NCBI GenBank assembly: GCA_028287105.1
Contig: JAQBQH010000233.1
Coordinates: forward strand, 1-35,688
From: Myxococcales bacterium
GTDB taxonomy: Bacteria; Myxococcota_A; Polyangia; Palsa-1104
DNA length: 35,688 bases
Direction of reading: 5' to 3'
Shown here: piece after piece, positions 23,591 to 35,688 of the stretch
How positions within the stretch are numbered: the first letter of the stretch is position 1
How the letters are laid out: each line of letters begins with the position of its first letter
Made by a program: the position numbers and the translations under genes
The notes under the pieces: generated by a model
Databases searched by the model: none
Seen by the model: only the letters and a program-made list of their open reading frames with translations
What the model was told of the DNA's origin: nothing

Positions 23591-23620
23591 TTGCGTAGGC
23601 TGCTCGTCGCGCGCTACAAT
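23591..23620 (+). promoter_or_regulatory. Promoter TTGCGT-18-TACAAT
   Basis: TTGCGT (23591-23596) and TACAAT (23615-23620) are separated by 18 bases. Eight bases (AT-rich, no Shine-Dalgarno) separate the -10 from the ATG at 23629, predicting a leaderless or nearly leaderless transcript. Confidence 0.65.
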
Positions 23621-23628
23621 TTTTCAAA

Positions 23629-24420
23629 ATGCCCGCTCCGCGTGTCCTGATCGTCGACGACGATCCGTGGATCCTTCGTATGGTTTCCACGCTGCTCGAG
23701 AAGCGCGGCTACTCCATTGCTACCGCCTGCGACGGCGAAGACGGCCTGATGCGCGCCGATCAGCTGCGGCCGGATCTCATCATCACCGACGTGATGATGC
23801 CCAAGCTCGACGGCTGGGCATTGGTCCGCGCCCTCCGATCGAGACCCGAGCTGGCGCTGGTGCCGGTCATCTTCTTGACCGCGCTCGGCGGCGAAGAAGA
23901 TCGCATCCGCGGCTTTCGCCTCGGTGCCGACGACTACCTGCCCAAGCCGTTCCGCTTCGAGGAGCTCGATCTGCGCGTGGCCAACGCGCTCAAGAAGTCG
24001 AAGCAGACGCAGGCCAAGGCCGACGAGGTGCGCAACGCCGCCGTCGAGCCGCCGCCGATGCCGGGGGTGTCGCCGAAGAAGCCGGCCGGCATCCACGGCA
24101 CGCTCGAGCAGCTGGGCCTCTCGAGCTTGATGGTGATGATCGAGATGGAGCGCAAGAGCGGCATCTTGCGGCTGGAGAAGCTCGGCGTCACCGGGCGCAT
24201 CTTCTGTCGCGAAGGGCGGGTCATCGCCGCGCGGCTCGACGGCGATCGCGCGCCCCCCAACGCGCGCAAGGGCGCCGAGTCCGTCTATCACATGCTCACC
24301 TGGGCCGACGGCCGCTTCGACTTCTCGGCCGTCGACGTCGACATGGAGGACGAGGTCAAGTCGACGACGACGCATCTCCTCATGGAAGGCGCCCGCCTCA
24401 TCGACGAAGGCAAGCGCTAG
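23629..24420 (+). CDS. Response regulator with C-terminal DUF4388 domain
   Basis: A 263-residue protein. The receiver domain (5-125) has the acidic pocket Asp10-Asp12, phospho-acceptor Asp54 (ITDVMMPKLDG), Thr84 and Lys106 (LPKPF), so it should be phosphorylatable. After a Pro-rich linker, residues about 150-263 form a DUF4388/PatA-like domain (GTLEQLGLSSLMVMIEMERKSGILRLEK, GRIFCREGRVIAARL). Such two-domain proteins are common in myxobacteria and occur in gliding and signalling pathways, with no DNA-binding domain. No histidine kinase is adjacent. Confidence 0.92.
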   Translation: MPAPRVLIVDDDPWILRMVSTLLEKRGYSIATACDGEDGLMRADQLRPDLIITDVMMPKLDGWALVRALRSRPELALVPVIFLTALGGEEDRIRGFRLGADDYLPKPFRFEELDLRVANALKKSKQTQAKADEVRNAAVEPPPMPGVSPKKPAGIHGTLEQLGLSSLMVMIEMERKSGILRLEKLGVTGRIFCREGRVIAARLDGDRAPPNARKGAESVYHMLTWADGRFDFSAVDVDMEDEVKSTTTHLLMEGARLIDEGKR

Positions 24421-24461
24421 CCCGACGAAGGCGATCGCAGCTGCGGGCGGCGCGAAGCTCG

Positions 24462-24470
24462 TGCTAGGGT
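24462..24470 (+). promoter_or_regulatory. Extended -10-like TGCTAGGGT
   Basis: TGC followed by TAGGGT ends seven bases before the ATG at 24478. The same TGCTA core precedes the starts of the GNAT gene (minus) and the RluA-type gene. A weak CTGCGG sits 18 bases upstream at the -35 position. Confidence 0.35.
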
Positions 24471-24477
24471 CGCGCGC

Positions 24478-24972
24478 ATGGGACGTGTCGTAGCCATCGT
24501 CGTCGGTGTGCTGGTCGTCGGTCTCGCGGTGTGGGCGGCGATGCCGTTGCGCACCGCCACCACCGGCACCACCGGCGCCGAAGATCTGGGCCCGCGTATC
24601 GAAGCCTGCCTCGTCGCGCAGAAGGAAGTCAGCGCCCGCCGTCAGGCTCGCACTGCGCCGCCGCCACCGGGCGAGCCGAGCGACGCCGCCGTCGTCTCGC
24701 GCGCGTGCGCGCCGCTCTACAAGCAGCCGAGCTGCAAGGACGCGATGATGCGCTTCGACGAGCCGCCGATGGAGGCGCGATCGGCGACCGTGTTCCTGGC
24801 CTGCGCGCGCGCCTACTGCCCGCAGCTGCCGGAGCCGAAGCCGGCGGCGTGCAAGGATCCCAACGTCGTTCCCGAAGAGCAGTGGGTCGCGTGGAGCGAG
24901 CTGCGTCAAGCGATCCTGCGGCACGACCTCGGTGCCGAGGCCGCCCAGCGCGTGCTGGCGCCGGCGCGTTAG
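24478..24972 (+). CDS. Membrane-anchored Cys-containing protein, unknown
   Basis: A 164-residue protein that I do not recognise. It has one N-terminal membrane segment (VVAIVVGVLVVGLAVWAAM, about 4-22), then an extracytoplasmic part with six cysteines arranged in pairs (EACLVA, SRACAPLY, PSCKDAMM, FLACARAYC, AACKDP). A Pro-rich loop (TAPPPPGEP) occurs near residue 60. It lies between the receiver-DUF4388 gene and the PEGA kinase and may be a small envelope accessory; this is only context. Confidence 0.7.
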   Translation: MGRVVAIVVGVLVVGLAVWAAMPLRTATTGTTGAEDLGPRIEACLVAQKEVSARRQARTAPPPPGEPSDAAVVSRACAPLYKQPSCKDAMMRFDEPPMEARSATVFLACARAYCPQLPEPKPAACKDPNVVPEEQWVAWSELRQAILRHDLGAEAAQRVLAPAR

Positions 24973-24978
24973 CCCCTA

Positions 24979-24984
24979 TATACT
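24979..24984 (+). promoter_or_regulatory. -10-like TATACT before the PEGA kinase
   Basis: TATACT matches TATAAT at five of six positions and lies 24 bases before the GTG at 25009. The leader contains eight T residues (24987-24994) and a G-run just before the start that could act as a weak ribosome binding site. Confidence 0.45.
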
Positions 24985-25008
24985 GATTTTTTTTCGTGGG
25001 GGGTTCGC

Positions 25009-26412
<1,404 letters not shown>

Positions 26413-26858
26413 GCTCGTCGTCGGGCTGGCGCTGCTGCTGGCGGCGGCGGCGGCCCACGCCGAGAGCGCGAAGACGACGTATCAGCGCGGCCTCGATCTC
26501 TACGCGACCGGCAACTACGACGGCGCGGCGGCCGCCTTCGTGCAGGCGCACGCGATGAAGCCGAAGCCGCTCATCCTCTTCAACGTCGCGCAGGCCTATC
26601 GCAAAGGCGGACACTTCGCCGAGGCGCTGACCTACTACAAGCGCTTCCTCGCGGAGGCGCCCGAGAGCGAGAAGGCGCCGCTCGAGGACGAGACGCGAAA
26701 GTACGTGGCCGAGATCGAAGCGCACCAGGCGCTCGAGCGCAGCTTGATCGAGAAGGCCGATCGTGAGGAGGCCGCGAAGCTCGACGCGAAACCGGCTCCG
26801 CCGCCGCCGCGGATCGAGGCGGCCGCGCCGGGGAAGCTGGCGCCGACGACCCCGCCAG

Positions 26859-26898
26859 CGCAAGGCGCAACCTCGCCTGCGGTCGCTACGCTCGCGAC
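26859..26898 (+). repeat. Two tandem hairpins inside the TPR coding region
   Basis: CGCAAGGCG (26859-26867) pairs with CGCCTGCG (26874-26881) with one bulge, and GTCGC (26882-26886) pairs with GCGAC (26894-26898). The GTCGC/GCGAC motif also occurs in the non-coding repeat region at 7106-7560, hinting that a small repeat was inserted in frame. Confidence 0.4.
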
Positions 26899-27060
26899 GG
26901 AGAAGCCGAGCGACAAGCCGCCCGTCTACAAGCGCTGGTGGCTCTGGACCGCGGTCGGCGCGGTGGTCGTCGTCGGTGTTGGCGTCGGTCTCGGCGTCGG
27001 CCTCTCCAGCAAGCCGAGCGCGCCCGATACGGCGCTCGGCACGCGCGAGCCGCAGTTCTG

Positions 27061-28173
27061 ATGCGCGTCGCGGTCCTGGTCGCCGTCGGGGTGCTTGCCG
27101 CTTTCGTCGTGGCGGGCTGTGGCTCGGCCGATTTCTTCGTCGTCGAGGTCGCCAACATCCCGGCCGGCAGCTCGCGCCTGGTCGCGCGCGTCGCGCTCGA
27201 CGACTGGCCGGCGCAGAGCGCCGAGGAGTTCGGCGCCGGCAGCGGCTTCGGCAGCTCGTCGACCTTCGCCTTGCAGCTGCCGTCGGGGACGCGCGGCCGG
27301 CTTGCCGTCGCCGTCGAAGCGTGGGACGGCCAGTCGGCGCGGTCGAGCGGCGCGAACCTCGTCGACCTCGACGGCAATCAGTCGCGCATGACCGTCACGC
27401 TCGTGGAGCTCGCGACGCCCGGCGCCGCAACCTATCAGCGCACCCCCGGCATGGTCGCGGTTCCCGCCGGCGTCTTCACGATGGGCTGCCAGTCGGTGAC
27501 CGATCCCAACTGCGAGACCGACGAGACCGTCGTTCGCAACGTCACGCTCTCGGCGTACGAAGTCGACCAGACCGAGGTCTCGAGCGCGGCCTACGACGTT
27601 TGCGTCGCTCACGGCCGCTGCACCGCGCCGTTCATCTCGTCGCCCTCGTCGCTGACCGCACAGGCGTTCGTCACCTGGGATCAAGCGGCGGCGTACTGCA
27701 CCGCGCACGGCAAGCGCCTCTTGACCGAGGCCGAGTGGGAGTACGCCGCGCGCGGCGACGACCGGCGCATCTATCCCTGGGGAACCGACGCGCCCAGCTG
27801 CCAGCGGCTCAACTTCTCCTCGTCGGCGACGAACGGATGCCGCGCGTCCGGCGATCGCGTCGCGCCCGTCGGCTCCTACGGCCGCGACGGCGCCAGCCCG
27901 TTCGAGGCGCTCGACATGGCGGGCAATCTCGAGGAGTGGGTCTCCGATTGGTACGCGTCGGCCTATCCGACCGGGGCGGTGACCAATCCAGCCGGGCCGT
28001 CCAGCGGCATTCAGCGCGTTCTGCGCGGCGGGTCGTGGCTCTCGTCGGCGATCGAGGTGCGCTCGTCGCGGCGCAACGGCAATGCGCCCGACGCGTCGGC
28101 GCCGGCGGGCGTCACGCTCACGCCGACCGAGAACAGCACGACCTTCGGCATTCGCTGCGGCCGCACGCAGTAG
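27061..28173 (+). CDS. Lipoprotein with FGE/sulfatase-modifying-factor fold, no catalytic cysteines
   Basis: A 370-residue lipoprotein with lipobox VVAGC (Cys20). Residues about 30-120 form an unassigned beta-rich domain. Residues about 128-370 are a formylglycine-generating-enzyme fold: MVAVPAGVFTMGC, YEVDQTEVSSAAY, VTWDQAAAYCTAHGKRLLTEAEWEYAARG, YPWG, DMAGNLEEWVSDW and VLRGGSWL. True FGE has two active-site cysteines just after the RGGS motif; here that stretch is SWLSSAIEVRSSRR, so the copper-binding Cys pair is missing. It is therefore probably a non-catalytic, binding or envelope role (inference). The ATG overlaps the TPR stop. Last gene of the kinase cluster. Confidence 0.9.
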   Translation: MRVAVLVAVGVLAAFVVAGCGSADFFVVEVANIPAGSSRLVARVALDDWPAQSAEEFGAGSGFGSSSTFALQLPSGTRGRLAVAVEAWDGQSARSSGANLVDLDGNQSRMTVTLVELATPGAATYQRTPGMVAVPAGVFTMGCQSVTDPNCETDETVVRNVTLSAYEVDQTEVSSAAYDVCVAHGRCTAPFISSPSSLTAQAFVTWDQAAAYCTAHGKRLLTEAEWEYAARGDDRRIYPWGTDAPSCQRLNFSSSATNGCRASGDRVAPVGSYGRDGASPFEALDMAGNLEEWVSDWYASAYPTGAVTNPAGPSSGIQRVLRGGSWLSSAIEVRSSRRNGNAPDASAPAGVTLTPTENSTTFGIRCGRTQ

Positions 28174-28200
28174 CGCGGCACGCTCACGCGCGGGTCGCGC

Positions 28201-28725
28201 TCAGGGGCGGGTGAGCTCGAATCGCAGCGTGCCCGCCTCGTCGCCTTCACCGACGTGCGAGAGGCCATTCTTCTCCATCACCCGGATCGACGCGCTCAGG
28301 TGCGCGAGGGTGTGCGCGCGGATGCGGCGCACATGGTCATGCGAGAAGGCCCAGTCGATGAGGCCGCCGAACGCCTCCGTCGCGTAGCCGCGCCGCTGGT
28401 ACTTGGGCACGAACGAGTAGCCGCACTCGATGGTGCCGTCCTCGTCGGGCTTGCCCATGAAGCCGATGCTGCCGACCAGGATCCCCGGCGTCACCTGCAC
28501 GACGTACCAGGCCTGCCAGCCCACCAGCGTCGGGTCTTTCTCCAGCTCGGCGGCCCATTCGTTCTGGTGATCGGCCATGAGCTCGGGGGGCCAGCCGCGC
28601 GGCACCTCGACCTCGAGCAGCTCCGCCAGCGCGTCGTTCGAAGTCGCGGCGGCGCGCGCCAGCTCCGGCGTCGCGGCGATCAGCTCGAGGCGTCCGGTGA
28701 ACAGGCGCGGCGCGTCGTCTTCCAC
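28201..28725 (-). CDS. GNAT-family N-acetyltransferase
   Basis: A 174-residue acetyltransferase. The acetyl-CoA-binding motif is PKYQRRGYATEAFGGLIDWAF, preceded by the strand WYVVQVTPGILVGSIGFMG and followed by RIRAHTLAHLSASIRVMEKNGL, as in RimJ/RimL-type members. Substrate unknown. The GTG at 28725 is chosen because it starts just before the family's first strand (RLFTGRLELIAATPE) and TGCTACATT lies seven bases upstream; the longer upstream open frame is antisense to other genes. Confidence 0.85.
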   Translation of the reverse strand: MEDDAPRLFTGRLELIAATPELARAAATSNDALAELLEVEVPRGWPPELMADHQNEWAAELEKDPTLVGWQAWYVVQVTPGILVGSIGFMGKPDEDGTIECGYSFVPKYQRRGYATEAFGGLIDWAFSHDHVRRIRAHTLAHLSASIRVMEKNGLSHVGEGDEAGTLRFELTRP

Positions 28726-28732
28726 GCCGAAG

Positions 28733-28741
28733 AATGTAGCA
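28733..28741 (-). promoter_or_regulatory. Extended -10-like TGCTACATT before the GNAT gene
   Basis: On the minus strand TGC-TACATT ends seven bases before the GTG at 28725. It lies at the end of the EamA-family gene. It shares the TGCTA core with boxes at 24462 and 34246. Confidence 0.45.
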
Positions 28742-28757
28742 CCAACGGCGCGCGCGA

Positions 28758-29666
28758 CTAGCGCAGCGCCGCACGTGCGCGTCGCGCTTCGTGCGTGACG
28801 AGCGCGATGCCGCACGCGATGAGCGCGCCGCCGACGAAGGTCGAGGGCGAGGGCCGCTCGCCGAGGGCGGCGGCCGCGAGCAGCGCGCCCACGACCGGCT
28901 GTACGTAGATGTAGATCGCGACCAGCGACGCGGGGGCGCGCTTGAGGGCGAACATATTCAAGAAGTAGGTGCCCACCGTCGGGAACAGGACGATGTACGC
29001 GATGCAGATCCACGCCTTCGTCGACAGGTGCGGCGCGGCTGCCACGAGGCCCGGCGCCCCGAAGGGCAGAATGCCGAGCGTGCCGAAGACGAAGGTCCAG
29101 ACGACCAGCGTCATGGGACGGTACTTGGCCAGGAGTCGTCGCGAGATGACCAGGTAGATCGAGAACGAGAGCGAGTTGCACACGCAAAAGAGGTTGCCGA
29201 CGAGCCGCGTGCCTCCGCCTTCGAAGCGTCCCGCGCCGACGACGACCATGGCGCCGATGCAGGCGACGGCCAGGCCCGCGACGCGTAAGAGCGTCGCCGC
29301 CTCTTTGCGCAGCGCCACCGCCACACCGACGGTGAAGACGGGAATGATGGCGCCGATGACGACGGCGTTGGTCGCGGTGGTGCGCTGCAGTCCCGCGATG
29401 AAGAGCAGCATGTTGGCCGTCACGCCGAAGAGCGCGTAGAGCGCCACCTCGGGCATGTCGCGCGGCTCGAGCCGCTCGCGGCTGCGCATGAGCAGGTGCG
29501 CCGTGACCAGCACCAGCGTCGCGGCCGTCACCCGCGCCGCGATGAGCCCGAACGGCGACAGCTCGCGCAGCGCGATCTTTCCGACGATCGCCAGCGACGC
29601 GAACATCAGCTGCACCGCCACCAGCGCCAGGTGCACCGACGCGGGAATGGGCTCCTTCGTCACCAC
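28758..29666 (-). CDS. EamA/DMT-family membrane transporter
   Basis: A 302-residue integral membrane protein with about ten hydrophobic segments in two halves of five, the drug/metabolite transporter plan. Typical phrases are FASLAIVGKIALRELSPFGLIAARV in the first half and YIVLFPTVGTYFLNMFALKRAPASLVAIYIYVQPVVGALLAAAALGE in the second. It exports or exchanges a small metabolite or amino acid; the substrate is unknown. Two adjacent GTG codons (29666, 29663) are possible starts; AAGGA precedes them. It follows the FHA regulator gene by about 21 bases on the same strand. Confidence 0.9.
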   Translation of the reverse strand: MVTKEPIPASVHLALVAVQLMFASLAIVGKIALRELSPFGLIAARVTAATLVLVTAHLLMRSRERLEPRDMPEVALYALFGVTANMLLFIAGLQRTTATNAVVIGAIIPVFTVGVAVALRKEAATLLRVAGLAVACIGAMVVVGAGRFEGGGTRLVGNLFCVCNSLSFSIYLVISRRLLAKYRPMTLVVWTFVFGTLGILPFGAPGLVAAAPHLSTKAWICIAYIVLFPTVGTYFLNMFALKRAPASLVAIYIYVQPVVGALLAAAALGERPSPSTFVGGALIACGIALVTHEARRARAALR

Positions 29667-29687
29667 GGAATCCTTGGATGCGGCGGG

Positions 29688-31166
29688 CTAGACGATGGTG
29701 TCGTCGGCTTCGTCGTCGGTGTCCCCACCGCCCTCGATGCCGTACTTCTTCATGAGCTTGCGGAAGTATTTGCGATCGATGTCGGCTTCGCGCGCGGCGT
29801 GCGAGATGTTGCCCTTGTTCTTCTTGAGCAGCGTCAGGATGTAGTCGCGCTCGAAGGTGGAGACCCAGCGCTCCTTGGCGTCTTTGAACGTGGCGTCCAC
29901 GTCGGCCGAGCCGACCGAGATCGGCCCCGACGTGCCCGGCCGCCGCGGCGCCGCCTCTTCGCCGCGCACCGTCTCGGGAAGATCGCGCGGCTCGATCAGC
30001 TCGCCCTCGGAGAACGAGATGGCGCGCTCCATGGTGTTGACCAGCTCGCGGACATTGCCCGGCCATTTGTACGCGGCGAGGACGTCCATCGCGGCGCGCG
30101 AGACGCCGGTGACCTTCTGCGACCCGTCGCTCTTCTTGTTGTAGGTGCCGTCGTGCAAAAAGTGTTTGATGAGCACGGCCAGGTCGTCGATGCGATCGCG
30201 CAGCGGCGGGATGAACACGCGCACCACGCTCAGTCGGTAGAACAGATCCTGGCGGAAGCGGCCGGCGCGCACCTCGTCCTCGAGGTTGCGGTTGGTGGCG
30301 GCGATGATGCGCACGTCCACCTTGATGGGCTTGTTCGATCCGACGCGGCGGATCTCGCGCTGCTCGAGCGCACGCAACAGCTTGGGCTGCAGATCGAGCG
30401 GCAGCTCGCCGAGCTCGTCGAGAAAGAGGGTGCCGCCGTGGGCCATCTCGAACAGGCCCTGACGCGTCATGATGGCGCCGGTGAACGAGCCCTTCTCGTG
30501 GCCGAACAGCTCCGACTCGATCAGGTTGTCGGGCACGGCGCCGCAGTCGAACACCATGATGGGGCCGTTGGCGCGGGTCGACAGCTCGTGGATGGTCTGC
30601 GCCACGACCTCCTTGCCGGTGCCGGTTTCGCCCTCGATGACGACCGTCGTCGCCGTCGGCGCGATCTTCTCCAGCACCGTGTAGAGCTCGCGCATCTTGA
30701 CGTGGCGCCCGACCATGCGGCCGAGCTTCTCCTTGCGCGACGGCAGGATCTCCAGCTTCTCGTCGGCGGCGTGGAACTTCACCTCGGTGTTGCCGAGCCC
30801 GATGGTGCAGCCCGGCTTCAAGTACGCCTCCTTGATGCGAACGCGATTGATGAAGGTGCCGTTGGTCGAGCCGAGGTCGACGAGCAGATAGCTGGTCTCC
30901 TCCTGCACGATCTTGCAGTGATAGCGCGAGACGGTGTCGTCGCTGACGACGAGGTCGTTGTCCTCCATCGCGCCGACGGTGATGGTCCCCTTGTCGAACG
31001 TGTGCTCGCGCGCGCGGCCGCCGACTTGCGTTACCAGCTTGCACTTGCGCAGGTGTAGCGTCGCCGGCTTCTGGCCGTCGTAGTGCACCTTGGTCGGTGG
31101 CACGTAATCGGGGAATTTCTTTGCGGCGCCAGGCGGCGCCCCGAAATTCGGGTCCGGTGGGGTCAT
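29688..31166 (-). CDS. FHA-domain sigma-54-dependent transcription activator
   Basis: A 492-residue regulator. FHA domain: residues about 38-132, with the phosphothreonine-binding residues in SRYHCKI (Ser80, His83) and [11 protein letters not shown] (97-107). The AAA+ domain follows (about 152-390): Walker A GETGTGKE (179-186), sigma-54 contact loop GSFTGA (226-231), Walker B LFLDELGE and an arginine finger region. The contact loop has Ser where GAFTGA is canonical. The C-terminal helix-turn-helix (about 445-480: [31 protein letters not shown]) binds DNA. FHA in place of a receiver implies control by a Ser/Thr kinase. It is divergent from the next activator, with a 132-base gap. Confidence 0.93.
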   Translation of the reverse strand: MTPPDPNFGAPPGAAKKFPDYVPPTKVHYDGQKPATLHLRKCKLVTQVGGRAREHTFDKGTITVGAMEDNDLVVSDDTVSRYHCKIVQEETSYLLVDLGSTNGTFINRVRIKEAYLKPGCTIGLGNTEVKFHAADEKLEILPSRKEKLGRMVGRHVKMRELYTVLEKIAPTATTVVIEGETGTGKEVVAQTIHELSTRANGPIMVFDCGAVPDNLIESELFGHEKGSFTGAIMTRQGLFEMAHGGTLFLDELGELPLDLQPKLLRALEQREIRRVGSNKPIKVDVRIIAATNRNLEDEVRAGRFRQDLFYRLSVVRVFIPPLRDRIDDLAVLIKHFLHDGTYNKKSDGSQKVTGVSRAAMDVLAAYKWPGNVRELVNTMERAISFSEGELIEPRDLPETVRGEEAAPRRPGTSGPISVGSADVDATFKDAKERWVSTFERDYILTLLKKNKGNISHAAREADIDRKYFRKLMKKYGIEGGGDTDDEADDTIV

Positions 31167-31283
31167 TCCACCCCAAGTGTCCGTTGAAAGTTTGGACGAG
31201 TCAAGCAAACCGGGGTCTCTCGTTCCCGAAGTCGACCGCTCCGGACCCAAACTTCGATCATATCGGTACTTATACGAATCCTG

Positions 31284-31289
31284 TACAAT
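31284..31289 (+). promoter_or_regulatory. -10-like TACAAT before the TTG-started activator gene
   Basis: TACAAT ends nine bases before the TTG at 31299. An in-frame stop (TGA at 31290-31292) lies in between, so the TTG is the first possible start. No Shine-Dalgarno is seen, and the -35 is unclear. Confidence 0.45.
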
Positions 31290-31298
31290 TGACGGCGC

Positions 31299-34217
<2,919 letters not shown>

Positions 34218-34245
34218 CCGCTCCGCCGCCGGCGCGCCGCCGACG

Positions 34246-34254
34246 TGCTAGACC
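34246..34254 (+). promoter_or_regulatory. Extended -10-like TGCTAGACC before the pseudouridine synthase
   Basis: TGC-TAGACC ends seven bases before the GTG at 34262. The arrangement matches the boxes at 24462 and 28733 (minus). No Shine-Dalgarno precedes the GTG. Confidence 0.3.
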
Positions 34255-34261
34255 TTTCGAG

Positions 34262-35197
34262 GTGTCCGGCCGCCCCGATTCCATCGAGCATGAGTTCCTC
34301 GTCGAGGGGGAGTGTGGCGGCTGGCGTCTCGATCGCTTCCTGCGCAAGAAGATTCCGCGGCTGAGCCGCACGCGCCTGCAGCGGGTCATCCGCGGCGAGT
34401 GCTGGATCGACGGGCGCGTCTGTAAGCCGTCGTCGGTGGTGACAGCGGGACAGCGCGTCACCTTCCGGCGCCCGGCGCCCGTCGAACCCGACGCGCCGCG
34501 CCTGTTGCCGCTGCTCGCCGCCGACGATGCGTTCTACGCGTTCGACAAACCGGCCGGCATCGCCATGCACCCGACCGCGAAGTACCACTGGTCGACCGTG
34601 ACCTCCGTCCTGCGCGAGAAATTCCCCGACGAGCAGCTCCAGATCACGCATCGCCTCGATCTCGAGACCTCCGGCGTGCTCCTCATCGCCCGCAGCTACG
34701 AAGCCGCCGTCGCCCTCAAGCGCGCCTTCGCCCGCCGGACCGTCCACAAGCGCTACCTCGCCGTCGTGCACGGCGCGCTGGAAGGGGAGGGCGTCGTCGA
34801 CGCCCCGCTCGGTCTCGCCGGCGGCCTCGTCCGCGTCAAGATGGGCGTCCGCGAAGGCGGCCTCCCATCCCGCACCCGCTGGCGCGCCATCCGCGCCGCC
34901 CCGGTCGACGACGGCATCTACACGCTCGTCGAGTGCTGGCCCGAAACCGGTCGCCAGCACCAGATCCGCGCCCATCTCGATCACATCGGCCACCCCGTCG
35001 TCGGCGACAAGCTCTACCCCGACGAGCACCTCTTCGCCGAGTACCAGGACCACGGCTGGCCCGCCGTCGCCACCCGCCTCCCGCTCCCCCGCCAGGCCCT
35101 CCACGCCACCGAGCTGCGCTTCCCGCATCCAACCACCGGCGAAGAAGTCGTCGTCCACAGCCCCCTTCCCGCCGAGCTCAGCGCCCTCGTTCCCTAG
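34262..35197 (+). CDS. RluA-family RNA pseudouridine synthase
   Basis: A 311-residue RNA-modifying enzyme. An S4-like RNA-binding domain (about 20-70: WRLDRFLRKKIPRLSRTRLQRVIRGECWIDGRV) precedes the catalytic domain. The catalytic Asp is in QITHRLDLETSG (Asp133), and the substrate motif ETGRQHQIRAHLDHIGHPVVGDKLY is complete. It isomerises uridine in rRNA or tRNA; the exact target cannot be told. The GTG at 34262 is chosen because it is the first in-frame start after the previous gene and follows a -10-like box; an ATG at 34290 is out of frame. Confidence 0.9.
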   Translation: MSGRPDSIEHEFLVEGECGGWRLDRFLRKKIPRLSRTRLQRVIRGECWIDGRVCKPSSVVTAGQRVTFRRPAPVEPDAPRLLPLLAADDAFYAFDKPAGIAMHPTAKYHWSTVTSVLREKFPDEQLQITHRLDLETSGVLLIARSYEAAVALKRAFARRTVHKRYLAVVHGALEGEGVVDAPLGLAGGLVRVKMGVREGGLPSRTRWRAIRAAPVDDGIYTLVECWPETGRQHQIRAHLDHIGHPVVGDKLYPDEHLFAEYQDHGWPAVATRLPLPRQALHATELRFPHPTTGEEVVVHSPLPAELSALVP

Positions 35198-35230
35198 CTC
35201 GCCTACACCACCGTCACGAGAAGCCCCTTG

Positions 35231-35688
35231 CTACTCCCCCCCAACCTCGAACTCCATCCGCGCCTGCGGCGTCGACGGCCCCACCAACAACGACCCCGGA
35301 AGTCCCCTCACCAGCGGCGCCACGATCCGCGACACCACCTCCGTCCCCCCATCCCCCGCCGCCCGCTCCCCGTCCGCCCCAAAGTTGATCCCGAACAACC
35401 TCAGCAACTGAGTCAGCAACCCCGGCTCCTCGGGCGCCGCCTGCAACGCGACCCGCTCTCCCTCCGCCAGCCCCGCCCGCCGCTTGGCCTCCGCCACCGC
35501 GTCCATCAGCCCGCCGAACTCGTCCACCAGCCCGCGCCGCAGCGCCGCGTCCCCCGACCACACATGCCCGCGCCCGACCGCGTCGACGCTGGCCTCCGGC
35601 AATCTCCGCCCGCGCGCCACCTGCGCCACGAAGCGCCCGTAGTAATAACGCAGCTTGGTCAGAATGACGGCGCGCTCCTCGTCGGTGT
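35231..35688 (-). CDS. sppA: Signal peptide peptidase SppA-type (S49) protein, partial, cut by window edge
   Basis: The open frame runs off the right edge of the window, so only the C-terminal 150 or so residues are visible; the gene starts beyond 35688. TKLRYYYGRFVAQVARGR followed by ASVDAVGRGHVWSGDAALRRGLVDEFGGLMDAVAEAKRRAGL is the typical end of the S49 peptidase domain (…F...VA..R......V....GrVWsG..A...GLVD..GG...A). The active-site serine and lysine lie outside the window. A GTG at 35629 is an internal codon, not the start. It is convergent with the RluA-type gene, 33 bases apart. Confidence 0.85.
   Translation of the reverse strand, partial: TDEERAVILTKLRYYYGRFVAQVARGRRLPEASVDAVGRGHVWSGDAALRRGLVDEFGGLMDAVAEAKRRAGLAEGERVALQAAPEEPGLLTQLLRLFGINFGADGERAAGDGGTEVVSRIVAPLVRGLPGSLLVGPSTPQARMEFEVGGE

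Noticed and set aside
24987-24994. Eight T residues, possible intrinsic terminator
   Set aside because: No GC-rich hairpin precedes the T-run, and it lies between a good -10 and the kinase start.
27061-28173. Active formylglycine-generating enzyme
   Set aside because: The active-site cysteine pair expected after RGGS is absent.
28726-31176. Long minus-strand frame extending the GNAT protein N-terminally
   Set aside because: The upstream part is Arg-rich, overlaps the EamA and FHA genes in another frame, and has no domain; only 28201-28725 is the real gene.

Overview
The window reads as a piece of chromosome from a high-GC (roughly two-thirds G+C), Myxococcota-like bacterium. This is inferred from the gene mix, not from a marker gene. 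The mix includes two transmembrane Ser/Thr kinases, an FHA-domain sigma-54 activator, a TPR-GAF-PAS sigma-54 activator, a receiver-DUF4388 protein, several Cys-rich or lamin-tail lipoproteins, TPR proteins with a late membrane segment, and a PEGA-type kinase. No rRNA, tRNA, CRISPR array, insertion sequence or phage structural cluster was seen.

Layout. (1) 63-3806, plus: Ser/Thr kinase with a CsgG/FlgO-like outer domain, a second CsgG/FlgO-like protein with a helical repeat region, and an alpha/beta hydrolase. (2) 3846-4475, minus: small two-TM protein. (3) 4531-6221, plus: an orphan contractile-injection spike (phage baseplate V/VgrG OB-fold plus beta-prism) and an unknown hydrophobic partner. 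(4) 6290-7105, plus: lamin-tail lipoprotein. (5) 7106-7560: gene-free, almost wholly made of nested inverted repeats. (6) 7561-13849, minus: Cys-rich secreted protein, a 1592-residue SIR2-like/TPR protein whose usual SIR2 catalytic residues look replaced, and a small lipoprotein. (7) 13903-17222, plus: CDP-alcohol phosphatidyltransferase, cytidylyltransferase-like enzyme, phosphoglycerate dehydrogenase and MiaE, mostly with overlapping stop/start codons. (8) 17386-17787, plus: small secreted TonB/AgmX-like protein. (9) 17800-21253, minus: four-gene operon (TPR protein, Cys-rich lipoprotein, zinc alcohol dehydrogenase, metallo-beta-lactamase-fold hydrolase). (10) 21269-23553, minus: acyl-CoA dehydrogenase with a perfect palindrome touching its start codon, and a Tat-exported aldo/keto reductase. 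(11) 23629-28173, plus: receiver-DUF4388 protein, a membrane-anchored unknown, PEGA kinase, TPR protein and an FGE-fold lipoprotein; the last three overlap. (12) 28201-31166, minus: GNAT acetyltransferase, EamA transporter, FHA sigma-54 activator. (13) 31299-35197, plus: TPR-GAF-PAS sigma-54 activator and RluA-family pseudouridine synthase. (14) 35231 to the right edge, minus: C-terminal part of an SppA-type peptidase.

Themes. Signalling dominates: the kinases can plausibly feed FHA-domain regulators, since FHA domains bind phosphothreonine. Many genes carry a -10-like hexamer only 6-9 bases before the start codon and often lack a Shine-Dalgarno site, which suggests widespread leaderless transcription. 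The strongest candidates for something undescribed are the degenerate SIR2-TPR giant, the orphan spike with its hydrophobic partner, the 440-bp nested inverted repeat, the kinase/secreted-protein pair sharing one outer domain, and the palindrome-controlled acyl-CoA dehydrogenase.
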